Assembly: GCF_021412625.1 (NCBI RefSeq)
Contig: NZ_JAKCFI010000002.1
Location: forward strand, 744,001 to 808,000
Reading direction: 5' to 3'
From: Myxococcus stipitatus
GTDB taxonomy: Bacteria; Myxococcota; Myxococcia; Myxococcales; Myxococcaceae
Length of the DNA: 64,000 nucleotides
In this document: positions 54,632 to 63,679 of the stretch, piece by piece
How positions within the stretch are numbered: the first letter of the stretch is position 1
Layout of the letters: every line of letters begins with the position of its first letter
Position numbers and translations under genes: made by a program
The notes under the pieces: model-generated
Told to the model about the DNA's origin: nothing
Seen by the model: only the letters and a program-made list of their open reading frames with translations
Database searches by the model: none

Positions 54632-55384
54632 ATGGCTGCTCCATCCCGTGTTCGTGGTCCTGTGTCCGAGCCGACGCTCGCCTCCGAGGTCGTGGATCGC
54701 CTGCGCGGGGACATCCTCCACGGGGTGTTGCCGCCGGGGGAGAAGCTGCGGCTCGAGCACCTGGCGACGCGTTACGGCGTGGGCCGGACGCCGCTGCGGG
54801 AGGCGTGCTGCCGGCTGGCGTCCGAGGGGCTCGTCACCATCGAGGACCAGCGTGGCTTCCGGGTGGCGCCCATCTCCCGGGCCGACCTGTTGGATTTGAC
54901 GCGGACGCGGCAGCAGTTGGAGACGCTCGCGCTGCGCGGGGCCCTCGCCCAGGGCGACATCGCGTGGGAGGGGGAGGTGACCGCGGCCCTCCACCGGCTC
55001 CAGCGTCGGGCGCCGACGTCCGGCGGGGGCGTGCTCGACGACACCTGGGAGCAGGAGCACGCGCGCTTCCACGCGACGTTGTTGGGCGCGTGCGGCTCTC
55101 CCTGGCTCCTCAAGTTCCACGCGACGTTGTTCGACCAGACGGAGCGCTACCGGCGGCTCGCGCAGGCCCACGGGCGGGCGGGGCGGAACGTCGAGGACGA
55201 ACACGCCGCGCTGGTGAAGGCGGCCCTGGACCGGGACGCGGAGCGGGCGTGTGCCCTGCTCACCGAGCACATCGCCCGGACGACCGAGCTGGTCCTCGCC
55301 AGCCACCCGGGGCTGCGCGTGGCCGCGGCCCCGCCAGGGAGGGTTTTGCCGACAAAAAGTCGGAGTCCCCGCGCGAAGGATTGA
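54632..55384 (+). CDS. GntR-family regulator, FCD (FadR-C) type
   Basis: The 250-residue regulator has an N-terminal winged helix (RLEHLATRYGVGRTPLREACCRL, split by turns) and a helical FCD ligand domain with EQEHARFHATLLGACG and DEHAALVKAALDRD, whose Asp/His residues usually bind metal and an organic acid. Ligands of this class are often intermediates of the regulated pathway. ATG 54632 is used because GAGGAG at 54622..54627 lies just before it; ATG 54629 is close by. It is divergent from the FAH operon and 33 bp upstream of an alpha/beta hydrolase, so it likely controls both. Confidence 0.9.
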   Translation: MAAPSRVRGPVSEPTLASEVVDRLRGDILHGVLPPGEKLRLEHLATRYGVGRTPLREACCRLASEGLVTIEDQRGFRVAPISRADLLDLTRTRQQLETLALRGALAQGDIAWEGEVTAALHRLQRRAPTSGGGVLDDTWEQEHARFHATLLGACGSPWLLKFHATLFDQTERYRRLAQAHGRAGRNVEDEHAALVKAALDRDAERACALLTEHIARTTELVLASHPGLRVAAAPPGRVLPTKSRSPRAKD

Positions 55385-55417
55385 CGCCCCGCCCCGGGGC
55401 GCGTACTGGCTGGCACC

Positions 55418-56251
55418 ATGGTGCGCACCTGCTTCGTCGAGGGTTCCGCTGGCGTCCGGCTCGCGGTGAGTGAGTCGGGCCCGTCCACGGGGGCCCCCTC
55501 CGTGCTCTTCGTCCACGGCCTCGCGCAGAGCCGCCACAGCTGGGAAGGGCTCCTGGGGGGCCGACTGGCCCAGGGGCACCGCCTCGTCGCCATGGACCTC
55601 CGGGGGCATGGTGATTCCGACAAGCCGGAAGGGGAGGGGCCGTATGACGGGGGCCACTTCGCGGGCGACGTGGACGCGGTCATCCAGCGGCTCGGCCTGG
55701 TGCGGCCCGTCGTGGTGGCGTGGTCGTATGGCGGGGTCGTCGTCGGTGACTATCTCCGGCATCGAGGCGGGAGCGCGCTGGGCGGGCTCTTCTTCGTGGC
55801 GGCGTCGCTCCGGACGGGCAAGCCCGCTCGGGCGCTGTTCGGACCGGGGATGATGTCCAACGCGCGGGGCCTGCTGTCGGAGGACCCGGCCACGTACGCG
55901 GCCACGGCGCGCGCCTTCATCGCGGCCTGCTCGGCGCGGCCCCTCGAGGCGTCGCGAGTCGACGCGAGCGTCCAGGCCATGTTGCGCGTGCCGCTGAACG
56001 TGAGGCGCGCGTTGCTCTCGCGCGCGGAGGACTATTCCGTGGAGCTCGAGCGCTGCGGCCGACCGGTGGCGACGCTCCACGGCGCGCTCGACCAGGTGGT
56101 CCTGCCGGGCATGAGCTCGGAGGTGGTGTTGGCGTGCGCCCGCTCGGAGCGGGGGACCTGGCTCCCGGACGTGGGGCACGCGCCCTTCCTGGAGGCGACG
56201 GAGGCGTTCGAGGACGCGCTGGCGGCCTTCGTGGAGGAGACCTCTCGCTGA
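55418..56251 (+). CDS. Alpha/beta hydrolase
   Basis: The 277-residue cytoplasmic enzyme has the oxyanion HG motif in LFVHGLAQS, the DLRGHGDSDKP loop, the nucleophile elbow AWSYGG, the acid in GALDQV and the catalytic His in VGHAPF. It resembles esterases and C-C bond hydrolases of aromatic degradation. ATG 55418 follows the GntR stop by 33 bp, so it is likely in the regulator's transcript. The substrate is unknown. Confidence 0.85.
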   Translation: MVRTCFVEGSAGVRLAVSESGPSTGAPSVLFVHGLAQSRHSWEGLLGGRLAQGHRLVAMDLRGHGDSDKPEGEGPYDGGHFAGDVDAVIQRLGLVRPVVVAWSYGGVVVGDYLRHRGGSALGGLFFVAASLRTGKPARALFGPGMMSNARGLLSEDPATYAATARAFIAACSARPLEASRVDASVQAMLRVPLNVRRALLSRAEDYSVELERCGRPVATLHGALDQVVLPGMSSEVVLACARSERGTWLPDVGHAPFLEATEAFEDALAAFVEETSR

Positions 56252-56398
56252 AGAGGGTGGGGGCCTCGCGCTCGTGTGGGACGAGGCCTGCTCCGCGGAC
56301 CTGTCGACGCGCGAGGAGGTCCGTGGCGCCTATGTTGCGCTCGCCATGGACTGGCGGCTGGCCATCGACGAGGTGTTGGGGACGTACCGTTCGGCGTG

Positions 56399-56434
56399 AC
56401 GACTCCAGGCGTCTGGTTGCCCGCCTGGAGTCGT
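56399..56434 (-). terminator. Strong hairpin ending the I36-like gene
   Basis: A perfect 13-bp stem (ACGACTCCAGGCG with CGCCTGGAGTCGT) and 10-base loop lie 11 bp after the stop of the minus-strand gene. It may also stop readthrough from the hydrolase side. Confidence 0.75.
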
Positions 56435-56445
56435 GGTGCGAGGCG

Positions 56446-56859
56446 TCAGTAGACGAAGACGCTCTTGGGCGCGAAGTAGAGGGGGCTCACCGACTCGCCC
56501 GGGCCGATGGTCTGCGGATAGCCGGTGCAGTCCTCGTTGGGGAACAGGTAGGCGGCCTGGGTCCCCGTGTTGATGGCGGAGACCGCCCGGTCCTCCCAGC
56601 CATGCTCCGGCAACCCCACGCAGGTGGACGTCCCGGGAGGCCACGCGCGGACGTTCCAGACGGCGCCGGTGAAGTCGGGGCCGTCGAACAGGCACAGCAC
56701 GTTCGAGAAGGGACAGGGGCTGGTCTCCTCCGCGGAGGCCTCGCCAGGGCTCAGCAGCAGCGAGCCTGATACCAATCCCACCGCGACGAGGGCGCCAAGA
56801 CTCCACGGACCCGGGAGGTGGGGACGACGGGAATGACGACGGAACGCGAGCCAATGCAT
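56446..56859 (-). CDS. Secreted beta/gamma-crystallin-like protein (peptidase inhibitor I36 type)
   Basis: The 137-residue protein has an Arg-rich N-terminus, a hydrophobic signal segment (about 18-43 ending ASA) and a mature domain with C49, C56, C80 and C111. The segments CLFDGPDFTGAVWNV and AYLFPNEDCTGYPQTI are Greek-key-like strands of the I36 family, which includes the Streptomyces metalloprotease inhibitor. GAGGAG before ATG 56859 supports the start. Inhibitory activity is not shown; it could be a calcium-binding crystallin-like coat protein. Confidence 0.8.
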   Translation of the reverse strand: MHWLAFRRHSRRPHLPGPWSLGALVAVGLVSGSLLLSPGEASAEETSPCPFSNVLCLFDGPDFTGAVWNVRAWPPGTSTCVGLPEHGWEDRAVSAINTGTQAAYLFPNEDCTGYPQTIGPGESVSPLYFAPKSVFVY

Positions 56860-57159
56860 GCAGGTGTCTCCTCTGCCCGTCATGGGCGTGTGCGGCGCGC
56901 GCATGGTGGCATGCGCCGCCGAGGTCGAAGCGTACGATGCGCGTCTGTCATTGCATTCATCCGCTGGTGGACGCTCGCGGTCCGCGTGTCCTGGATGAAT
57001 CCTGTCCTCCTGTATCCGGGTTGCCGGAAATGGAAGTCGTGGCTGGGCGTGACTTCCGTCGGTCCCATGTGCGCCGAGGGATGAAGCGCGATGCGTCAAT
57101 GGTAGCGTGGGCGTTGTGCCCTGGTTGGCGCCATACCCCTGCCCATGGGGAAGAATCTG
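56860..57159. other. Divergent promoter region of I36-like gene and first pseudokinase
   Basis: These 300 bp contain no convincing gene. They must hold both promoters. I see no clear sigma70 pair. Any reading frames here lack ribosome binding sites and homology. Confidence 0.45.
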
Positions 57160-60111
57160 ATGCACTGCTTCGACGAGGCCATCCTCCTTTCACGCCTGCG
57201 TGGCGAACTGACGCCGGAGCGGAACGCCGAGGTGGACGACCATCTCCGCGCCTGCGCCCGGTGTGGGCCCCTCATGGCGGAGCTGTCGCGTGGCGTCGCT
57301 CCGGCCGCGGACCTCGACTGGGCGCCGACGAGGGGGGCATCGGTGGGCCGCTACCTCCTCGTCGAAGTGTTGGGCGTCCATGCCACGAGCGCCGTCTACG
57401 ACGCGTATGACCCGGAGCTGAAGCGCCGCGTGTCGCTCGAGTTGCTGCGCACCGGGCGCGCGGGACTGGACGTGGAGCAGGAGCGTGCCCAGCTGTTGCG
57501 CGAGGCCCAGGCACGGGCCCGGGTCGCTCATGCCAACGTCGTGGCCATCTATGACGTGGGCACCTTCGACCAGCATGTCTTCCTCGCCATGGAGCGCGTG
57601 GACACCCAGACGCTTCGCGAGTGGTTGCTGGCGTCGCCCCGCGCATGGCGCGAGGTATTGGACGCCTTCGTCGCCGCGGGTCGTGGGCTCGCGGCGGCGC
57701 ACGAGGTCGGGGTCGTGCACGGCGACTTCGAGCCAGGGCAGGTCCGGCTGGGGCCGGACGGTCGTGTCCACGTCACGGGGTTCCGCCTCGCACGGCGAGG
57801 GCCCTCCGCTCATGACGCGGCGTCACGCGTGGACCGCGTGCGCGGGTGGGGGGCTCTCCCCGCTGATGCCGTGCCCCCGGCGCTCGGGACGGGGCAGGAG
57901 ACGCCGCTCCCGGGTCCTCGGGTCGACCAGATCGCCTTCTGCGTCACGCTCCACGAGGCGCTCTATGGCGTCCAGCCCGCGCGGGGGGCGCCACCCTCCG
58001 AGCAGGGCGCCGTGGCTTCCCCCAGGAGTCGCGCGCCGACGTGGCCACGTCGTCTCCTCCTGCGGGGCCTGTCCTCCTCCCCCTCGGAGGGCTTTGCCTC
58101 GCTCTCGGCCCTGCTCGACGCCCTCCAGCGGGGTGGAGGCAGGCGGTGGCGTCGCGGGCTGATGGTCGTGGGAGGCGTGGCCCTGTTGGCCGCCTGCGTG
58201 GGCCTCACCCATGTCCTCCATACCAGCGCCTCCTGGGCCTGCGCGGGCGCGCGGGAGGAGCTCGCCAGCGTCTGGGGACCCGGACAGAAGGCCGCCGTCC
58301 AATCCTCCTTCGCCGCCACGGGCAGGCCCTACGCCGCGGTGGCCTGGGAGCGCGTGCGTCGAGAACTGGATGCCTATGCCGAAGCGTGGGTCGGCGCGCG
58401 TGTCGACACCTGCCTGGCCACGCGGGGTCGGTCCGCGCGGTCCGAGGAGGAGCAGGGCAAGCGCATGCGGTGCCTCGACAGCCGACTCGCGGACATCTCG
58501 GCGCTCACCGCGCTCCTGGCCCAGGCGGATGCGAAGACGGTGGACGAGGCACACCGCGCGACGACGGGGCTCCCCCCCATCGCCGGCTGCCTGGGGCAGG
58601 GCGTCCACGGCGACGCTCGCGAGCCCGCCGACGCCCAGGCTCGCGAGCGGCTCCGCTCCGTCATGGCCCGTGGCCGAGCGCTGCTGGCCACCGGCCGCTA
58701 TGCGGAAGGCATCGCGCTCGTCGAGCCCGAGGCCCGCGCCATCCGGACCTCAGGGAATCGCCATGAGGGCGCGGAGGTGTCACTGCTGCTGGGTGAGCTT
58801 CGCGAAGGAGCGGGCAAGTGGCGCGAAGCGGAGTCCGCGCTCTTCGAGGCCCTGGACCAGGCCGAGGCCACGCGCCAGGACGTCATCTCGACGCGCGCGT
58901 GGACGCTCCTGGTCCGCGTGTCCTGCATCGGCCTGGATGAGTACGAGATGGCCGCCCGGTGGAAGGACCGCGCGGTGGCCGCCCTGGAGCGACTGGGGCC
59001 CGGACATGAGCTGGCGCGCATCCAGCTCCTCACCTACTCAGGCACGCTGCTGCGCATGCAACGCCACTACGAGGAGGCGGTGGCGACGCAGACGCAGGCG
59101 CTGAAGCTGGCCGAGGCGACCTTCGGCCCCGACAGCCTCGAGGTCGCGGACGTGCTCCTCGAGCTGGGCCTCACGCACTGGCGGAGTCTCAACCCCACCG
59201 AGTCCCGGGCCTACCTGGAGCGCAGCGCCGACATCACCGAGCGGGCGCTGGGCGCGGACCACCCGGAGGCCGCGTACAGGCGGCAGGCCGTGGTGCCCGT
59301 GTTGTGGCTTCGGGCATCGGAGCCGCATCTGGCGTATGACGACCCGGCGAAGCTGCGCGAGGACCTGGAGTTCGGTGTCCGCACCTCGTTGGAGACGTTG
59401 GCCAGGCTGGAGCGCACGCTCGGCCCCGACCACCCCCGCATCTACGATGTGCTCAACGAGCTGGCGTCGACGCTCATGCTCAGCGGGCGGGTGTCGGAGG
59501 CCCTCACCTATTTCTCTCGCGCGCTCCGAGTCGTCGAGAAGTCCGACGGCGCCAGGAGTCATGGCGCGTCCACGGTCCGACTCAACCTGGGGGTGCTGCA
59601 TTACAAACAAGGAAACTGGGCGGCCGCGGTCGAACAGTTGGGCGAGGCGGTCGCCATCCGGGAGGAGCTGTACGGGCCTCGCTCCGCGGCGATTACCCCC
59701 GCCCTCCGGCACATCGGTCACGCGCTCATCCAACTGCGACGCCATGACGAAGGGCTGGCGGTGCTCCACCGCGTCGTCGACATCGAATTCGGACAGCCGA
59801 GCGACATGAATTCCCGTTGGATCCTGGCCCTGAATGCCCTGGGGCAGGGATACCTCGAGTGCCATCGTCCGCTCGAGGCCATCGCGCACCTCGAGCGCGC
59901 CGTCTCCGGGCTGCCACAGGCCCGCCCCGCGCCGGGACACCGCACCCAGGCCCGCTTCCTGCTGGGCCGGGCCCTGTGGGCGTCTGGCAAGGACCGTCCG
60001 CGTGCGCTACGGCTCGTCACGGAGGCGAAGCAGATGGCCTCCTCGGACGGGGCCTGGCAGGAGCTGCGCGAAAACATCGACGCGTGGCTCCAACACCCCA
60101 CGAAGCGCTGA
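57160..60111 (+). CDS. Zinc-finger / pseudokinase / TM / TPR receptor-like protein (copy 1)
   Basis: The 983-residue protein has an anti-sigma-type zinc finger (C3, H28, C32, C35), then a protein-kinase fold (about 62-310), one membrane helix (about 332-350) and a C-terminal TPR array. The kinase is degenerate: the glycine loop reads LGVHATSAVY, the ATP-binding Lys is Glu94, HRDxKPxN is H187-G-D-F-E-P-G-Q and DFG is G207-F-R. Only the catalytic-loop Asp189 is kept, so catalysis is unlikely and a binding or scaffold role is proposed. ATG 57160 matches the start of copy 2 and has GGGGAAG upstream; ATG 57145 is possible. Confidence 0.82.
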   Translation: MHCFDEAILLSRLRGELTPERNAEVDDHLRACARCGPLMAELSRGVAPAADLDWAPTRGASVGRYLLVEVLGVHATSAVYDAYDPELKRRVSLELLRTGRAGLDVEQERAQLLREAQARARVAHANVVAIYDVGTFDQHVFLAMERVDTQTLREWLLASPRAWREVLDAFVAAGRGLAAAHEVGVVHGDFEPGQVRLGPDGRVHVTGFRLARRGPSAHDAASRVDRVRGWGALPADAVPPALGTGQETPLPGPRVDQIAFCVTLHEALYGVQPARGAPPSEQGAVASPRSRAPTWPRRLLLRGLSSSPSEGFASLSALLDALQRGGGRRWRRGLMVVGGVALLAACVGLTHVLHTSASWACAGAREELASVWGPGQKAAVQSSFAATGRPYAAVAWERVRRELDAYAEAWVGARVDTCLATRGRSARSEEEQGKRMRCLDSRLADISALTALLAQADAKTVDEAHRATTGLPPIAGCLGQGVHGDAREPADAQARERLRSVMARGRALLATGRYAEGIALVEPEARAIRTSGNRHEGAEVSLLLGELREGAGKWREAESALFEALDQAEATRQDVISTRAWTLLVRVSCIGLDEYEMAARWKDRAVAALERLGPGHELARIQLLTYSGTLLRMQRHYEEAVATQTQALKLAEATFGPDSLEVADVLLELGLTHWRSLNPTESRAYLERSADITERALGADHPEAAYRRQAVVPVLWLRASEPHLAYDDPAKLREDLEFGVRTSLETLARLERTLGPDHPRIYDVLNELASTLMLSGRVSEALTYFSRALRVVEKSDGARSHGASTVRLNLGVLHYKQGNWAAAVEQLGEAVAIREELYGPRSAAITPALRHIGHALIQLRRHDEGLAVLHRVVDIEFGQPSDMNSRWILALNALGQGYLECHRPLEAIAHLERAVSGLPQARPAPGHRTQARFLLGRALWASGKDRPRALRLVTEAKQMASSDGAWQELRENIDAWLQHPTKR
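58939..59239 (+). repeat. 301-bp tract identical to 62081..62381
   Basis: This stretch of copy 1 is base-for-base identical to one in copy 2, inside a longer region of about 440 bp with only four or five differences. Flanking parts of the genes differ far more, including at silent positions. Confidence 0.9.
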
Positions 60112-60257
60112 CGCTCGGGGCGGTATGGGCAGCCGGGGCCCGGGCTCCAGAATGGGCAGACCGGGCGGGTGAGGGGGACTCCGACGCCGTGAATGAACGC
60201 CTGCGATTGGACTCGCCGCGAGGATTGCGGCAACAATGGCAGACTTCTGAGCATGTC

Positions 60258-60267
60258 GGGGGGGGGG
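60258..60267 (+). repeat. G10 homopolymer upstream of copy 2
   Basis: A run of ten G followed by AAAA, 64 bp before the ATG of the second pseudokinase gene and inside its 220-bp promoter region. Confidence 0.9.
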
Positions 60268-60331
60268 AAAATGTTGGCGTCCGCGCGGCGGTCCGGCTTG
60301 CCTTCATATCCTTGCCACGGAAGGCCCCTCC

Positions 60332-63253
60332 ATGCGCTGTCTTGACGACGCGGAGCTCCTGTCGCGACTGCGCGATGGGTTGTCACCGGAGCGGCGCGCC
60401 GAAGTGGATGCGCACCTTCGCGCGTGTGCCTCGTGCGGGGCCCGTCTCGTGGAGCGCCGTCGGGCTTCCTCTGCCGAGGACTGGGCGCCGACGAGAGGCG
60501 CCATGGTGGGACGCTACCTCATCATCGAGGCGCGGGGCGTCCACGCCACGAGCGCCGTCTACGACGCGTATGATCCGGAGTTGAAGCGCCGCGTGTCGCT
60601 GGAGCTGCTTCGCACGGAAGGGGGCGGGGTGGAGGCGGAGCGGGAACGCGCCCGGCTGCTGCGCGCGGCCCAGGCCCGGGCTCGGGTTTCCCATGCCAAC
60701 GTCGTGGCGACGTATGACGTGGGAGTCTTCGGTCAGCACGTCTTCCTGGCCATGGAGCGACTGGAAACACAGACGCTCGGCGAGTGGTTGGTGGCGCGGC
60801 CGCGCGCGTGGCGGGAGGTGCTGGACGTCTTCGTCGCGGCGGGGAGGGGGCTCGCGGCGGCGCATGCGGTGGGCGTCGTGCATGGAGACTTCGAGGCAGG
60901 CCAGGTCCGGGTGGGACCGGATGGTCGTGTCCACATCACGGGTTTCCGGCTCGCGCGGCAGGCGCCCTCCGCCAACGTGGCGGCGTCTCGGGTGGACTCC
61001 GTTCGGAGGTGGGAGGCTCCACCCGCCGATAGAGGGGAGCCTCCCACGGCGTCGGAGGTGGACGCGGGCGCGCCGCTCGAGGGCCCGCTGGTCGACCAGT
61101 TCGCCTTCTGCGTGGCGCTCCACGAGGCCCTTTATGGGCAACAGGGCGCCTCGCCTCATCCCAGGGGCCACGTGCCGATGTGGCCACGTCGTCTCCTCTT
61201 GCGAGGGCTTTCTCCGGACCCCTCGACGCGATTTCCCGCGCTCTCGGCCCTGCTCGATGCCCTCCAGCGGGGAATCACCAGGCGATGGCGTCGCGGGGCG
61301 ATGGTCGCAGCGGGCATGCTCCTGCTGGCCGCTTGCGTGGGACTCACCCATGTCCTCCACACCAGCGCCTCCTGGTCCTGTGGCGCGGCGCGGGAGGAAC
61401 TCGCCAGCGTCTGGGGGCCCGCGCAGCAGGCCGCCATCCAGGCCGCCTTCGCCGCCTCGGGGAGGACCTACGCCACGGCGGCCTGGGAACGCGTGCGCGG
61501 CGACCTGGCCGCGTATACCGGGACCTGGGTACAGGCGCGCATCGACGTCTGCCTGTCGGCACATGCCCGTGGCTCGCGGTCCGAGGACGAAGCGGTGGGC
61601 AGGCGGATGCGCTGCCTCGACAGCCGACTCGCGGACATCTCGGCGCTCACCGCGCTTCTGTCGAAGGCGGACGCGAAGATGGTGGACGAGGCGCACCGGG
61701 TGACGGCGGGGCTGCCGGCCGTCTCCGTCTGTCTGTCACGGGATGTGGGCTCCGACACCCGCGCCCCCTCGGACGCCGAAGCCCGCGAGCGGCTCCGCTC
61801 CACCATGGCCAGAGGCCGGGCGCTGCTGGCCACGGGCCGCTACGCGGAGGGCCTCGCGCTGGTGGAGCCGGAGGCGCGCGCCCTCCGCGAGTCGGGCAAT
61901 CGCCATGACGGCGCGGAGCTCATGCTGCTGTTGGGCGAGCTTCGCGAAGGAGCGGGCAAGTGGCGTGACGCGGAGTCCGCGCTCTTCGAGGCCCTGGACC
62001 AGGCCGAGGCCACGCGCCAGGACGTCATCTCGACGCGCGCGTGGACGCTCCTGGTCCGCGTGTCCTGCGTCGGCCTGGACGAGTACGAGATGGCCGCCCG
62101 GTGGAAGGACCGCGCGGTGGCCGCCCTGGAGCGACTGGGGCCCGGACATGAGCTGGCGCGCATCCAGCTCCTCACCTACTCAGGCACGCTGCTGCGCATG
62201 CAACGCCACTACGAGGAGGCGGTGGCGACGCAGACGCAGGCGCTGAAGCTGGCCGAGGCGACCTTCGGCCCCGACAGCCTCGAGGTCGCGGACGTGCTCC
62301 TCGAGCTGGGCCTCACGCACTGGCGGAGTCTCAACCCCACCGAGTCCCGGGCCTACCTGGAGCGCAGCGCCGACATCACCGGGCGCGCGCTCGGCAGGGA
62401 ACATCCGGAGGCCGCGCGGCGGCGGCAGGCCGTGGTGCCCATGCTGTGGATTCGGGTGCAGGTACCACACCTGGCCTATGCCGACCCGGCGAAGGCGCGC
62501 GAGGACCTGGCCCATGGGGAGCGTACCTCCCGCGAGACGCTGGCCACCCTCGAACGCACGCTGGGGCCCGACCACCCGCGCATCTACGACGTGCTCAACG
62601 AGCTGGCGTCCACCCTCGTGCTCAGCGGGCGGGGAGCGGAGGCGCTCCCCTACTTCGAGCGCGCGCTGGGCATCGTCGAGAAGACCGATGGTGCCAGGAG
62701 CCTGGGCGCCGCGACGGTCCGGGGAAACCTGGGGGTGCTCCATATGATGAGCGGGCAGTATGAGTCCTCGGCCGCGCAGTTCCGCGAGGTGGTGGCCATC
62801 CGGGAGTCCTTGTATGGGCCTCGCGCCGCGCCGGTGGCGCCCTACCTCCGGCACCTCGCGCGCGCTCTCATGGGGTTGCATCGCCATGAAGAAGCCCTGG
62901 CCCTGTTCCATCGGGGCGTCGAAATCGAGCTCGAACAGTCGGAGGACCCGGACTCGCGCTGGACCGCGGCGCTGAATGAGCTGGGGCAGACGTACCTCCA
63001 GCTCCATCGTCCGGCGGAGGCCATCGCGCTGCTCGAGCGCGCCGTCGCGGGAGCGCCGCAGGCCCGGCCCTCGCCCGGGGAGCGCACGGAGGCCCGCTTC
63101 CTGCTGGGCCGGGCGCTGTGGGAGTCACGGAAGGACCGTGCTCGCGCCGTGCGTGTCGTCACCGAGGCGAAGCGGATGGCCTCCGAGGATGGGGCTCTCC
63201 CGGACCAGCGCGAGCGCATCGACACCTGGCTCGCGCATCCCGAAGAGCGCTGA
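60332..63253 (+). CDS. Zinc-finger / pseudokinase / TM / TPR receptor-like protein (copy 2)
   Basis: The 973-residue paralogue has the same plan: zinc finger (C3, H28, C32, C35), degenerate kinase, membrane helix at about 325-345 and TPRs. The degenerate sites are shared: EARGVHATSAVY for the glycine loop, VSLELL with Glu for the ATP-binding Lys, VHGDFEAGQV for the catalytic loop and TGFRLA in place of DFG. The same losses in both copies mean that the kinase was already dead before duplication. GGAAGG upstream of ATG 60332 supports the start. It lies 220 bp after copy 1, with its own presumed promoter. Confidence 0.82.
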   Translation: MRCLDDAELLSRLRDGLSPERRAEVDAHLRACASCGARLVERRRASSAEDWAPTRGAMVGRYLIIEARGVHATSAVYDAYDPELKRRVSLELLRTEGGGVEAERERARLLRAAQARARVSHANVVATYDVGVFGQHVFLAMERLETQTLGEWLVARPRAWREVLDVFVAAGRGLAAAHAVGVVHGDFEAGQVRVGPDGRVHITGFRLARQAPSANVAASRVDSVRRWEAPPADRGEPPTASEVDAGAPLEGPLVDQFAFCVALHEALYGQQGASPHPRGHVPMWPRRLLLRGLSPDPSTRFPALSALLDALQRGITRRWRRGAMVAAGMLLLAACVGLTHVLHTSASWSCGAAREELASVWGPAQQAAIQAAFAASGRTYATAAWERVRGDLAAYTGTWVQARIDVCLSAHARGSRSEDEAVGRRMRCLDSRLADISALTALLSKADAKMVDEAHRVTAGLPAVSVCLSRDVGSDTRAPSDAEARERLRSTMARGRALLATGRYAEGLALVEPEARALRESGNRHDGAELMLLLGELREGAGKWRDAESALFEALDQAEATRQDVISTRAWTLLVRVSCVGLDEYEMAARWKDRAVAALERLGPGHELARIQLLTYSGTLLRMQRHYEEAVATQTQALKLAEATFGPDSLEVADVLLELGLTHWRSLNPTESRAYLERSADITGRALGREHPEAARRRQAVVPMLWIRVQVPHLAYADPAKAREDLAHGERTSRETLATLERTLGPDHPRIYDVLNELASTLVLSGRGAEALPYFERALGIVEKTDGARSLGAATVRGNLGVLHMMSGQYESSAAQFREVVAIRESLYGPRAAPVAPYLRHLARALMGLHRHEEALALFHRGVEIELEQSEDPDSRWTAALNELGQTYLQLHRPAEAIALLERAVAGAPQARPSPGERTEARFLLGRALWESRKDRARAVRVVTEAKRMASEDGALPDQRERIDTWLAHPEER
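62081..62381 (+). repeat. 301-bp tract identical to 58939..59239
   Basis: Second member of the identical pair, encoding about residues 584-683 of copy 2 in the first TPR block. Confidence 0.9.
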
Positions 63254-63679
63254 AGCCTCCCACAGCCCTCCTGTGTTGGTGCCCACCCAGAGTCCCCCGG
63301 GTTCCAAGAAGCAGACGAACCACCCCACTGGGTCCGAACGCTATGCGTGGGCATGTCTGACATTTTTTGCTTGTGGATGGGATGCGTGAGAACAGCCGGC
63401 GGGAGCCGGGGTGGGGAATGCTCCCGGTCCGCGCCGCGCATGGTCAGGGTCCGGCTCAACGCCTGTCCAGGAGGGCCTCCATGGAACGGCTGTCTTTGGA
63501 CAGGTCGGGAGGCAGCGTCTGATTCCGGATGGAGGAACCGCGTGTCGTTCGACGAGGTGTGGCTTGGATTGGATTGAGTCCGGCCCCCGGCTTCGGGTGG
63601 CGGTGCGCGGAGTTCGCGCACCGCCGCGCCGGTGGACCGCGCATGCTCCACGGCTCGCCAGCGCGGCTGCGTGTTCCAC
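63254..63679. other. Intergenic region without a recognised gene
   Basis: These 426 bp lie between the convergent second pseudokinase and the Ig-like gene. Apart from the hairpin at 63599..63625 and a T6 run near 63362, I see nothing supported. Short frames have no ribosome binding site or homology. Confidence 0.5.
63599..63625 (-). terminator. Hairpin after the Ig-like gene
   Basis: A perfect 11-bp stem (GGCGGTGCGCG with CGCGCACCGCC) with a 5-base loop lies 54 bp beyond the Ig-like gene stop. No T tract follows. Confidence 0.55.

Noticed and set aside
63347..63577. Short plus-strand frames in the last intergenic region
   Set aside because: No ribosome binding site, no homology, and codon use unlike the neighbours.
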